Shown: piece by piece, positions 23,193 to 34,560 of the stretch
Layout of the letters: each line of letters opens with the position of its first letter
Numbering within the stretch: the stretch's first letter is position 1
Assembly: GCF_018873765.1 (NCBI RefSeq)
Contig: NC_057924.1
Span: 2,108,001 to 2,172,000 of the forward strand
Direction: 5' to 3'
Source: Telopea speciosissima
Taxonomy: Eukaryota; Streptophyta; Magnoliopsida; Proteales; Proteaceae
DNA: 64,000 bases
The notes under the pieces: model-generated
What the model saw: only the letters and a program-made list of their open reading frames with translations
Database searches by the model: none
Told to the model about the DNA's origin: nothing
Made by a program: the position numbers and the translations under genes

Positions 23193-24164
23193 ATCTGATT
23201 GAATTGGATTGGGCAATACGGTAAAAACATCTAATTTTTTTATTGAAAATATGATATTTTGATCTTGTATCTGTCTGATTCGATCTAATACACAATTAAT
23301 ACATATCGGTATCGATGATGACCGATAAATCATTATTTTGAGCTAGTAGAGTCTTAAGACGGTAGAGTGGTCTTTCGCCAAAGCTGTTTATGATTTTATG
23401 CATCCTTTGCTTTTAGGGAGATATGATAAACCTTGCAAAGTTGTATTCTTGCCTCTTGGATCGACCATGACATCTAAGAGAACACTAAATCACAAAATCT
23501 TTGTCTTTCAAATAATTAGTTCACAAAAATAAGAAATCTGTAATATAATTAAGCATCCTAATCACTTGTCTACTATGACCATGATTTCTTTTCAATATGT
23601 TGATATGGTGTCTTTTAGACTTGGTTGAAATAGTAGGAGTGTTTAAATGATAAGGACCTTGAAGAAACAAGGGGAAATTTTTATAAATTAGATTCAGATG
23701 GATCATTAAATCCTACATGTGATTCCATGTATATATTTGAAAGGAAAGTGTTTCTGTAGGGGGAGTGTGGCTCCTGCGTGCACGGGGGCCAATGGGAGAG
23801 CACATGCGAGCAACAATAGGGGCGTCATTTATAGTTTCATGAGGAGCAAAGTGGTCATTTTGCCTCCTTTTGTGTCCGAATTCTCCCTCACAAGAAAACT
23901 TCTCTTAACCATTGGAGTATGATATTCGAGCATTTGTGTGTCTATCTCTCTCCTCATATGAAATGCCCTCTTTGTCCTCCCATGTATGATACTGTTTCAT
24001 TGCATCTCATTAATACATTTCCGTGTACCTTGTGCTCAGAGAATCCTTACCATATTTCAAATCATCTTATCCACATGGGGATTGGGAGAAGGGGAGAAGA
24101 CATGTGAAGCAGGAGGAGATTTTGTAATTTAATGTTAATTTGAAAAGAAAAACAAACTTGGGAG
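23193..24164. other. Upstream part of duplication copy 2, no gene seen
   Basis: Counterpart of 3105-4371. It shares the conserved GTGTGGCTCCTGCG stretch near 23766. No coding region is supported. Confidence 0.6.
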
Positions 24165-25095
24165 TAAGGGTGTCAATTTGGGATCAGAACCGGGAACTGT
24201 CCCAATACCGTCCCGCTAAAACCCGGTATCGGACTGTCCCATTGGTAAATGGGACGGTACTGGTATCTGATTTTGGTACCGAATGATAAATGGGATGGGG
24301 CAGTTCTGAGAAGGGATTCCCAACGGTACCAGTACCGAAATACCAATTAAGTACCGGATGGTACCGAAACTACTAGTACCATTTAAAAAGAAAGAGTATA
24401 TAAGATCTCTTTTTTTTATAAAAAAAAAGGTATAAGAATTACGACTCATTGGGGTTTCACTAATTGCCTTTTGAATACGAAGAGGAACAATAGGTCAATA
24501 GCCGTACCTTGAAGTCTCTCTTCACAGAATCTGCTACAGGGCTCTTCCCTCCTCCCTCTTCCCTCCTCCCTCCTCCCTCCTCCCTCCTCCCTCGACCAAC
24601 TACATCTACCAGGTTCTTCTTTTTTGCACTTCGTACCATACTACCATGTGACATGTGTGATAAATAGAGTTTTGTTTGGGAAAATCAAAGAGGAAACACA
24701 ACGGGATTCTTCCATTTTGTAGGACTTCTCTAGATTTAAAAAAATGAGAAACTTATTACATGTGATCTTAAGGAGTTTGAAGAAGTAAAACTATGATTTC
24801 ATAATTTAAGTTGCTTTACAAAAAGTAGTAGACAACTTAGATTTCATGATAGTGAAAAAATTTCACAACACTAATAAACCTGCCTTGTTAGAAAAAATTA
24901 AACTTTTTCTCCCTTTTTTTACAGTACCTAGAACCTTTTAAAAACCGGTACCATCCCATCCCGCTAGTAATCGAGACTGGGATTTAGGTTTGGTCCCGTT
25001 AACTAAATGGGACGGTACTGGGATTGGCACTTTTGGTACCGATACCGGTACCGTCATGTCCCAAATACCGAGAACCGTCCCAATTGACACCCTTA
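24165..25095. mobile_element. hAT non-autonomous element, 931 bp, private to copy 2
   Basis: Flanked by the perfect 8-bp repeat CTTGGGAG (24157-24164 and 25096-25103). The termini TAAGGGTGTCAATTTGGGA and its inverted partner CCCAATTGACACCCTTA mark a hAT-type element. Subterminal DNA carries many GGTACCG and GGGACGG strings on both sides. A CCCTCCTCCCTCC run lies near 24550. No transposase is present. Copy 1 has the empty site at about 4372. It is homologous, in inverse orientation, to 52292-53210. Confidence 0.9.
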
Positions 25096-25303
25096 CTTGG
25101 GAGGGGAATAGTTTTTTTTGGGGGGGGGGATGTTACAAAGGGAAATCAAAGGGGGGATAATATAAGTAGAACTAAGGCTCGAAACTGAGACCTCGAGGGA
25201 CCTAAGTGCTTACCTCGCTAGCCCATTTTTTTTTGGCTCCGCTAGGTAGTTGTTCCGCATTATTATTTTCCATGTTTCATCGAGTGCAATAAGATCAATT
25301 GGG

Positions 25304-26034
25304 TAAGGGTGTCAAAATGGAACCAAAACCGATTGTTGGAACCAGAATCGATCATTTACGATCGAATTGAACCGCACCATATAAAAATGATGCGATTTTG
25401 ATTTCATAGATTCTATTATCGATTTGGTTTGATTCAAAATCGAAAAACTGTCGGTTAACCGAAAAGAAACCAGGTAGAAAATCGAGATTAGGAATATTCT
25501 TATTTGTTTAGAATGGGGTTAAGCACTCTAAAATATTAAGACTCCTTATTAAGATTTTTTTGAATTTCAGTTTGAGTGCCAAATTCATGAAGGGTTAGAA
25601 GGTTTTATTACAAGCATGTCTTAATGGACTTTGTTAATGAATCGAGTGGAGTATGGATTGGTGATGTCCTTAGGTTGGTTTCCTTTACGGTATTTGGCGG
25701 CCTTAAGTAATCACTTAATTAAAATTATCATTGCAGCTAGCATGTCTAAGTGAAATTTGCCTAGAGTTAGATGTGTATGAAACAACATAATTTCTCCCTC
25801 ATAACAAGGACAAGGAAAATAAAATTAAAAGGTACAAAGTTGAAACCAGTATTACAAATCGCATATAAATCGGATAACGAAAACCGAATAAAAACGGCTA
25901 AAATCGCATCGCATATAAAACGATTTTGATTTTGGGTGATTCTTATGCAGTGTGGTTTTGATTTCTACCTTGCAAAATATGCACCGAACCGAAACCGCAC
26001 CGTATAATCAAAACCACACCGTTTGACACCCTTA
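25304..26034. mobile_element. hAT non-autonomous element, 731 bp, private to copy 2
   Basis: The ends TAAGGGTGTCAAAATGG and GTTTGACACCCTTA are inverted repeats. Flanks CAATTGGG and GAATTGGG match at seven of eight positions. Copy 1 has the uninterrupted GATCAATTGGGG near 4749. The interior differs from the 24165 element except at the ends, so this is a second subfamily. Confidence 0.85.
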
Positions 26035-26042
26035 GAATTGGG

Positions 26043-26640
26043 GGTTATGTACATGGTTCTTAGTATCGTATCGGGGCGGGCGATACGTACCAGTTTTGCT
26101 AGTCACCGATACCATATCAATAGCACGGTACGGACAAGGGGTAAAATGATAAAAAAAAAACTCATTTTTAAGGAGATTCAAGGGTAATTTTGTACGATAC
26201 AACTGATCCAAGCTGATACCGTATCGGTATCATATCGATTTTGCAGATTACCAATACCCGTTCCGATATCGTGCACTAAAACCATGGTTACATATCTGCT
26301 TCTAATTCTCAACCCAGCGAAAAAGAAAATTCTTCTTCTACTTCCTAGTTTTTGCAAAAAAAACCTAATATAAGGATGATTAAGTAGGGTATACAGTAGG
26401 GGTATCATTTCCAGGCCAAACCGGTTGGACCAATAGAAAGATGATAGGAAAATGAACCAAACCCTTATTGGTTTGGGTTTTCATTAAATCAATAGAAAAT
26501 TTAACCAAATCAGATTCTCCGAAACCAAGAATCCGATCATGGCAAAGACTGTGATGGAACAACTCAAGTATCGTGGCTCGTGGGGCAGGAAAAAGCACCA
26601 CAGCCAAAAATCTACGCTATACGCCAGGTCCCTCTCCCTC
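26043..26640. other. Promoter-side region of RRM copy 2
   Basis: The segment 26050-26290 is rich in GTATCGGTATC-like strings and bounded by TACATGGTT and AACCATGGTTA; it is absent from copy 1 and may be another small repeat. Beyond 26350 the sequence aligns with 5275-5440 and then with the 5' UTR region from about 6290 of copy 1. About 700 bp of copy 1 (5500-6290) has no or weak counterpart here, so the two genes have partly different upstream DNA. Confidence 0.5.
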
Positions 26641-26830
26641 ACAATATTCAAATCCAATGCATATCTATCTCTCTCTAACTTTGCAGATTAGGGTTTCCTT
26701 TACGGCACAGTCTCGTTATTTTCTGGGCCAAAAATTCTCCAACTTTCAGGTAAGGAATCTTAACAAAATCTGATTTGCATATTTGCATACCCTTGAACGA
26801 AACATATTTGCATATTGTGAGGGGAGAGTC

Positions 26831-28864
26831 ATGGATGAGGGTGACGCAGGAGATCGAAACGAAGCAATCTCCGCAGTGGCAGACGAGGGTTTCTTGGGGG
26901 AAGAGGATGACGACTACGAAGATCTTTACAACGATGTTAACGTTGGGGAAGGGTTTCTTCACACTCTCCGCAGCAACGAAGATGTGGGCTTCAGAAATGG
27001 GGAAGCGGACAGGAAGATCGAGTCGGCTGCTGAGTCTAGGGGGGTTTTAATACCTGGGGTTCAGGGTGCCACTGGTGGTGGTGGTGGTGGTGTCGGGGTT
27101 GGAGAAAGTAAGTTTGAACAGGATGTTGGTGCTTCGGGACCGGTAAGTGTTACTATGGCTCCTGCTAGAGTAGAGGGCTTTCAGAATTCAGGGTTTAGAG
27201 GCAATGAGTTAGCACCGAAAGGGTCGGTCCCTGTATCGGCAGCGGCTGATGGTGGTGGTGGAATGAGGGTTTCTTTGGGCCCTTCATCCGGTAAAATGGT
27301 TGAAAATGAAGTGCAACTTGTTAATAATTCTATGCCTTCTCAGGTAATGACTCATCAATCTCAGATCGTAGGCTTTGGGAACGTTTCCATTGAGGGTTAT
27401 GCGAGGCAGCCAGGAGGGGGAGGGGGTGGAAATGCAAATGCTAGTGGCGGGTCTGGGGGTGCCAGTGGTGGTGGTGGGACTATTCTTTTTGTGGGTGATC
27501 TGCATTGGTCGACAACGGATGCTGAGCTTGAGGCAGAGCTCGGGAAATATGGGGCTGTGAAGGAGGTGAAATTTTTTGATGAAAAGGCAAGTGGGAAATC
27601 AAAAGGGTATTGCCAGGTTGAATTCTATGATTCTGCCACAGCAACAGCTTGCAAGGAAGGGATGAATGGGTATGTCTTTAATGGGAGGCCATGCGTCGTG
27701 GCCTTTGCTTCACCATATAGTGTTAGGAGAATGGGAGAGGCCCAGGTGAACAAAAACCAACAAATAACCCAGACCTCTCTTGCTCCAGGGAGAAGGGGAA
27801 CAGGGGATGCTGGAGGTAGAAGTGGTGGAAATGCCATTGCAACAGGTGGGAATTATCAAGGTGGGAATTATCAAGGTGGAGATGGGAGTAGAAATTATGG
27901 TAGGGGCAGTTGGGGAAGAGGTGGTGCCCAAGGAATGGGGAATAGGGGGCAAGTTGGCCCAATGCGAAACAGAATTGGTGGGATGAATGGGAGGGGTATA
28001 ATAGGCAATGGTAGTAATGGATTTGGACAGGGGATCGCAACAAACCCACCATTGTTGCATCCCCAAACAATGATGAATCAAGGTTTTGATCCAGGTTATG
28101 GAGCACATATGGGGAGGATGGGTGGTTATGGAGGTTTCCCAGCTCAACCAACTGCTCCTTTTCCAGGGATATTGCCATCGTTCCCTCCAGTCGGTGGTGT
28201 GGGTTTGCCTGGAGTGGCTCCTCATGTTAATCCAACATTTTTTGGGAGGGGCATGCCAACAAATGGAATGGGGATGATGCATACTACTGTTGTTGAGGGA
28301 CATGGAATGGGATTGTGGTCAGATCCTAATGCAGCTGGATGGGCTGGTGATGAGCATGGTGGGAGGGCAGGAGAGTCTAGTTACGGGGAAGATGCTGCAT
28401 CAGATCTTCAGTATGGAGAAGGAAGCCATGAGAGAGGGGGTTGGCCTAATGCAATGAAGGAGAAAGAGAGGGCCTTTGAGCGGGACTGGTCTGGAGCTTC
28501 TGACAGAAGGTATCGAGATGATAGAGAACCAGGATCAGATAGAGATATACCAAGGGAGAAAGATATGGGTCATGATCATGATTGGTCAGAAAGAAGGCAT
28601 CGTGAGGATAGAGAAACTGGTCGAGACCGGGACAGAGACAGGGAACGAGATCGTGAGCGTGAGCGGGATCGAAATAGAGATGACAGAGACAGATACTTGG
28701 ATCATCGCAGATACAGGGACTGTGAATCTGAGCATGATGATGAGTGGGACAGAGGAAGATCTTCAAGGGCCCACAGCAAGCCACGTCTGTCACAGGAGGA
28801 AGATCATCGTCCAAGGTCAAGGGATGCGGAATATCGGAAGAGACGGCGGCTACCCTCAGAGTGA
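26831..28864 (+). CDS. RRM protein with Arg-Asp/Glu-rich tail, CFIm68/CPSF6-like (copy 2)
   Basis: Tandem paralogue of the 6511 gene: 677 residues, single exon, intact. The same start context and acidic N-terminus support the ATG at 26831. The RRM spans about 218-294 with ILFVGDL and KGYCQVEF. The Arg-Asp/Glu tail spans about 580-677. Three differences stand out: the second Trp of DLHWWT is Ser (residue 227); one unit of the 13-residue KEKERAFERD repeat is present instead of two; and Gly-rich linkers are slightly shorter. Predicted role as for copy 1: a nuclear RNA-binding protein in mRNA 3'-end processing or splicing. Both genes have a full open frame, so neither is an obvious pseudogene. 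Confidence 0.93.
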   Translation: MDEGDAGDRNEAISAVADEGFLGEEDDDYEDLYNDVNVGEGFLHTLRSNEDVGFRNGEADRKIESAAESRGVLIPGVQGATGGGGGGVGVGESKFEQDVGASGPVSVTMAPARVEGFQNSGFRGNELAPKGSVPVSAAADGGGGMRVSLGPSSGKMVENEVQLVNNSMPSQVMTHQSQIVGFGNVSIEGYARQPGGGGGGNANASGGSGGASGGGGTILFVGDLHWSTTDAELEAELGKYGAVKEVKFFDEKASGKSKGYCQVEFYDSATATACKEGMNGYVFNGRPCVVAFASPYSVRRMGEAQVNKNQQITQTSLAPGRRGTGDAGGRSGGNAIATGGNYQGGNYQGGDGSRNYGRGSWGRGGAQGMGNRGQVGPMRNRIGGMNGRGIIGNGSNGFGQGIATNPPLLHPQTMMNQGFDPGYGAHMGRMGGYGGFPAQPTAPFPGILPSFPPVGGVGLPGVAPHVNPTFFGRGMPTNGMGMMHTTVVEGHGMGLWSDPNAAGWAGDEHGGRAGESSYGEDAASDLQYGEGSHERGGWPNAMKEKERAFERDWSGASDRRYRDDREPGSDRDIPREKDMGHDHDWSERRHREDRETGRDRDRDRERDRERERDRNRDDRDRYLDHRRYRDCESEHDDEWDRGRSSRAHSKPRLSQEEDHRPRSRDAEYRKRRRLPSE

Positions 28865-29075
28865 CTGAATGCTCTGATTCTGGTCAGCTGGATGATGAAA
28901 TTCTGAATTATATGGGATCTTCATACTCATTCATTTTTAAATGCATAGTTTTGCGGACGTTTGTGGTGTTTTGAGAATGCTGTCCCCGTTGTACCAGTAA
29001 GGACTTCATTGCCTACGATCTCTTGCTGAAGCATATTCTAGCAGGAGTATGGGTTAATTATCATAATGGTGAAAA

Positions 29076-30083
29076 GTAAGTTCAATACGTGAAAATGTTT
29101 ATTCTTCAAATATTCTCACATGGTTTTTCCTGTTGTGTAGTTTTCCAATGGTCATGGCACTTTTTCATATTAATCCTCCCACTTATTCTTAACCAATGCC
29201 GCTATGATGTGCATATTTTAATTACTTTTTAGGGTAAATTACACGTCACCCCCTGGTTTTCAAACGAAACTCAAATCACCCCCTGTGTTAGACCCCAATA
29301 TGACAAATTAGTCCTTACTGTTAGTTTTATGCTGTTAAGTGATGAAGTCAGCCAGTTAAATAAATTTAAATCCCTAAACTACCGTTGACATCCAAACATA
29401 GATTTTGAAGGGTAGTATTGTAAATTTAATTCTAATGTTTTAGTACAAGGGTAAAATAATCCTTTCACACCAATAACTAACAGTTGACTAACACCGTTAC
29501 TGTAGAGGGGGATGGATGAGTATTTTCAAAAACCAGGGGGCGATTTGAGTTTTGTTTGAAAACCAGGGGGTGACGTGTAATTTACCCTACTTTTTATTTG
29601 CATCTCTGTTAATTTTTTGGAGTGGCTAAAAATGCACACTTCATAGTCGCAGCTACAGTCTCTGTTTGGAGGTTTTGATGCTCTGCTTCTGTGCCTACAA
29701 ACCAGCAATTTCATATAGTTACATTAGTCCTCTGTCATTAAGCGCTTCTTTGGAGAACTAAGGATTAGTGTTTGATATGGGAAACAGAAGTTGTTGTCAG
29801 TGCAACTAAAATCTTGAATATTCAGTTAGTCTATTATTTGTGGTTTAATTAGAAAAGAATTCTTGTTAAGCTGAATTTAGCCCCATTGATAGGAAATTGA
29901 ATGACAGAACCTTTTCTCCTTTTTTCACATGAAAGCATGTCACTGATATTTAAACACAAAGAAATGCACATTTTGGTTATGTCCTATGAGCATTGGATCT
30001 GTATGATGAACTCTAGTAATCTAGTTGTTATCTTTGATGAATTAGAAAATCCTGGTAAGAGCCAAAATTAAATTTTCTTACAG
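29076..30083 (+). other. Candidate intron in the 3' UTR of RRM gene copy 2
   Basis: The donor (GAAAA|GTAAGT) and acceptor (TTTTCTTACAG) are the same as in copy 1. The intron is longer, largely because a 356-bp MULE-type MITE lies inside it at 29232-29587. Inferred from sequence only. Confidence 0.5.
29232..29587. mobile_element. MULE-type MITE, 356 bp, private to copy 2
   Basis: Terminal inverted repeats of about 50 bp begin GGGTAAATTACACGTCACCC at the left; the right end is its reverse complement. The 9-bp target repeat TACTTTTTA (29223-29231 and 29588-29596) is the hallmark length for Mutator-like elements. Copy 1 has a single TACTTTTTA at the same spot (near 8963). No coding capacity. Confidence 0.93.
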
Positions 30084-32800
30084 TGTGACCTTGCTCCAGC
30101 TGTATAGCATTGGCTGTTGGGTTTATTTGGGGATGATTGGACATATCAGGCTTTTTTGAAGGACCAAAGCTGCCTGACAAGTTGAACCTTTTGATCAAAA
30201 GGGAAGATTCTGTGCAAGATTAATCCGTTTACAGTATGATGTTTTGGAGGAAGAGGAACAACTGCAAGCCTGAAGTAAAAGTGCTATCAGTTGACGCGGT
30301 GGAGAGCAATGGCAACCTTGTAATTTGGGTTCCAGTTTCCACTGTTAAAAGAATTTGTGGGGTCAGCTATACATCTTTTTGTTATAATCAGAATGAGTGC
30401 ATCTACGGAGAATGTTAGGGTTTTTGGTTCATCATTGTATTGTTAGAATTTTTTGGGCCATCATTGTAAAACCTGGATGTAGTTCTTTTGTTGTTCCTTA
30501 TGTGTGAGCCTTTGTATACAGGGCTTGACCCTTCATATCTCCCTTACAATTGTATTCGTCAGTGGGAACATTAAGGTGGCTCGGATGTTCTGTCATATTT
30601 ATTTTTTAGCATTGGACGTAGTTCTTTTGCAGTTCCTTATGTACAGTTTCAACCTTTGTATATGGGCTTTGCCCCTTCCTACATCTAATATAATTGTATT
30701 GTTAAAAAAACAGAGGATATGACTTAGCATTCTGTCATCTGTCTTTTTCTTGCCTATTATTGTCAATGGCTCTATGATCTTACATGCCGTCCTGGAAGCT
30801 TCAGATTCTTTTTTTGTGCCCAGCTAGTTTTTCTTAAAACTTAATTGTCATAAAGAGTTGGTGGATTTTCTGTACGGATGGCAGCTAAAATTAGGGTTCT
30901 ACCTGTTTACTTATCTGCTTTTCTTCCCAATTCTATTTGGTGGCGTTTCTTCTCTCCACTCTCTCTTTGTTCATTTTTGCTATAATTTTCCCTCTTTTCT
31001 TTAATTTTTTGGTCTTATTGACGTTTTATTTTCTATGCATTGTTCTCATTTTGATGTGGGTACAGGTAATATTCGACCTAATAGTTTATGGGCTTATGGA
31101 AACTGATCAAATCAAGTTCACACGGAGGTACAGATGGAAGTAGTAGTACTGTCTAGGGTTGTAATATTGGTTTAGGAACAGAATAATTCAAGTTATTAAC
31201 TCCAAAGTTAAATAATTAGTTTAGATAGAATAAGTATAGAGGAATTGGAGTGAGAATGTTTAGGAACAGAATAAAAAAATGAACTAAAACATGAAAAATT
31301 ACAAGGATCTGAAGGGCCAAAAGCATTCATGCGATTCAATCATGTAGACTTTGGCTGAGGAGGTTGTACTTCTTTGAGATTTCCCAGACTATCAGCAAAG
31401 GAAGAACATATGCTCACTGAGCTGCATGTTATCCAAAATCAAGCGAAACATTTTAGTTATTCAGAAAACAGATTTCGAACTGTAGAATAGAAGAAAACAT
31501 GTTCTGATTGACAGAACATATGCTTACTGAGCATATGTTCACTGAGAAGGAAAGAACATACATATCAAATAATTAACGAAAAATTTTAGTTATTCAGAAA
31601 ACAGATTTAGGACTGTAGGATAGCAGAAAACAATAAGGTTAGGACAGAAAAACATGTTCAGGTCAACAGAATAAAAAAATAACAGTAACAGATAGAAAGC
31701 AAGGCAAAATACTTAATTTAGATGTAAAATAGGGAATCAATTTAGAAGAGAGTTATGTCATGCTTCTTCTCAAAAGAACAACTTTGTCTCTTCCAAATCT
31801 CTCCCACTAGTGTCTAGAAATCTTTTACTAAAATTAACTTTCCAAAATATACTTGATAGGTCCATTGTACTCTTATACAGTACGAGTATTGAAGCCCCAT
31901 GTCTGGGCTTGAAAATATGTTGTTAAATGTATGTACACCCACAGCTCCCCCCCCCCCCTCTCTCTCTCTCCCTAAACCAAAAAAATAAATAAAGGGATGA
32001 AAATTAGAATAAGAGAATACAAGAAGAAGAAGAAGAAGAGCAATTAATGATTATGATAACAATGACATTGCAGGGAATTCTTTTTGAATGTCTGTTCTGT
32101 TCAGCACGAATTGGTTAAGATTCTCAACATTCTTGTACTGGATTTGTTAGTCAAAACTGATGAGCTTTGTATTTGCCACTGAGATATTGTTCTGTTTGGA
32201 ATCTGTTCTCATTCTTTGAATGAAGGTAAGTGGGACGCAACCCTAGTTTAGAAATGTTACTATGATTGCTGAAAGGTAACAGTGTCTATTACAAGTTATG
32301 AAAAGATATTACATCTGTGTTAGTATCACCAAGAACTATTCTGCCACCATACAGGGATAAGTATTCAACTTGCAACTTTTTCCAGACATTGTGGGCTAAT
32401 ATTGGAATATTATCAGAACCCACAAACTCCTTTAGTTGATAGAGCGCATTACATTACAATAGAACCAATATCAGCAATATTGCAAGGCAAATGTTAGGTT
32501 TTGTCATGAAATAACTCTGTTCTTGTTCCTCTCCTTCCACAAGGACCAAGTAATGCAAAAGGAAGTCATCTTCACAGTACAAGTGATTTGGGACTTGATT
32601 TATAGTTGACTGGGTTCTAAGCTTCTAGCCCTTTTATACCAAACTTGCCTACAAAATATTTCCAGGTATTGCATGTATACACTTCAGGAAGAGATGATTG
32701 GTCAGATTTATTTCACATTTAAACATGGTATCAGAGTGGGGTTTTTGTCTTGGACTCCTATCCGGGAGGGTTTTAGAGTTGTTCCAATCTACCTCCCATT
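29588..32800. other. Paralogous downstream region of RRM copy 2
   Basis: Aligns with 8964-11260 and 12460-13380 of copy 1. It lacks the solo LTR and about 50 bp around that insertion site. A 60-codon open frame at 30236-30418 is also present in copy 1, but there it ends early, so it is not called as a gene. A possible exon at 31066-31127 is listed separately. Confidence 0.5.
31066..31127 (+). other. Possible internal exon of an unrecognised gene, copy 2
   Basis: Counterpart of 10472-10533, with the same acceptor, donor, length and phase and one residue changed (Asp to Tyr in LIVYGLMETDQ). Conservation of frame and splice sites is the only support. Confidence 0.3.
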
Positions 32801-33370
32801 AACTTGGTATCAAAGCTAAGGAGAGGCGGTAGGCAAGATCGACGGTTGTTGCATTCTACTCCCAATTCAAGATTTATCATGCAAGTCTGATTTAATAATT
32901 CCATTAAACTCGTGGACGAGTTTTGTTTCAAGATGAGGAGAGCTGATGTAGACCAAAGGTTCATACGTAGCCGTAGGAACAAGGCCCCAAAACCAGCTCA
33001 GTACAGTTGTGATAACTGCTGTGGGAGGCAGCTTGGTCTGATGATGTGGCAGGTTTTTGTTGGTTCGATGGAGCATCACATAAGGCAGCTTAATTCCAGA
33101 TTGCATGGTGATAATTCAGGTTATATTTTTAGCCTTGCAAACGAATTGATGTAGGTCGAAACATGAAGAAGAAAATGCTAAAACACTGTTCACATGAACA
33201 GTGTCACAGCCCATATTTGCCTTGTTTGGGAATACTTTTTAGTAGATCTGGTGGGCCCCTTGGCTAGCTGTATGGAGGATGGTTTGAAGGTTAGTTGCGT
33301 TGAGATTTTTATCCCAAGAGATTGAGCTGTCGAGATAATTTAGGAACTCAGTTTGTCTTTGCATGGGTGG

Positions 33371-34315
33371 AGGCAAAAGTCGAGTTCTAGGGTCAAAAAC
33401 TACAATTTCTGACGAGATCTCGAGATCTCGAGATCTCGCGAGATCTCGGTGATATCTCGAGTGAAATCATGGTTTTTTAGTACAAAAACCAATATCTTGA
33501 GAGATCTCGCGAGATCTCGCGAGATCTGGTTGGCCCAAAGATGCTAGTTAGTTGTATTTAGCCCAATTTTCACCCAAAAACCATTTCCAACATAAGAGAG
33601 AGCAGAACGAAGTTCTTAGGCTCTAAACCAAGGAAAAACCTCTCCTTCAAATTTCTTCTTCTTTCTTTCGATTGTTGGATGGAATGCCTTGTTTGGAGTT
33701 AGATTGAAGTGCCAAAGTGAAGATTCAAGTGCCAATTTGGAGCATCATCACCTATTTGCAAGATTTCAAAGGTGTTTTCTATTTCTTCCCAAATCTATTT
33801 TTTCAAAAAAAAATTTTGTAATCCTTGTTAGATTCATGTGGTTTTAATATATGTTGAACATCTTTGCCGATCTATCACTTCATGGAGTCGGATTTTTTTG
33901 TTAATAAATTATTCAATCTCATTTTATGTAACAAATTAAGTGAACATTGATGTAATGTACATTTTATTTGAATGTTTTGATTGATGTGTGCTAATTAGAA
34001 TGTTTTGATTGCTAATTTGCTATGTTTTACTAAATTATATATAGATTATGTTGTTTTAGACTTTTAGTCGACTGTGCTACCAACCTATGGTCAGTGAAAC
34101 TCATATTTGGACTTGTTTTTTTGGCAAATCGGGCATGCCATTGTGTTTAAATGGCACGAAATAGCTGGATACCAAGTTTGGACCCAAAATATGTACAACC
34201 CCACCGAGGTTGGGAGTCAGGAGTCCAAAAAAAAAAATTGTCGAGATCTCCGAGATCTCGCTCGACTCGGTTTACGGCCTGCGAGATGCCACGAGACCGA
34301 GTTCTCCGAACCTTA
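33371..34315. mobile_element. Palindrome-rich insertion of unknown class, private to copy 2
   Basis: 945 bp absent from copy 1. Its left part (33410-33530) is packed with CGAGATCTCG and CGCGAGATCT palindromes, and its right part (34238-34300) repeats GAGATCTCCGAGATCTCG. Both borders carry an imperfect direct repeat of about 40 bp, from GTCGAGATAATTTAG to TTTGCATGGGTGG (33329-33370 and 34316-34355); copy 1 has one such unit near 20394. The middle is AT-rich, with no coding sequence. The long flanking repeat fits no standard transposon class. Confidence 0.6.
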
Positions 34316-34560
34316 GTCGAGATAATTTAGAACTCGGTTGTCTTTGCATGGGTGGACTTAGTATTCGTTTTAGTTTCTATTTTTAGATTAGATTAGTTTC
34401 TAAATTCCAGGACTCTTTATTTTGCCAACTAATGGGGTTGGATTTCTTTGTAATTGGTTTATTATTATGACAAAGTCTAGGGGTTTCTTTTCCGCTGAAG
34501 AAAAGAGTTGTTTTTATGTAATGGGTAGTTTCAATTTTTAGGATTCTTTATTTGTTAGTT

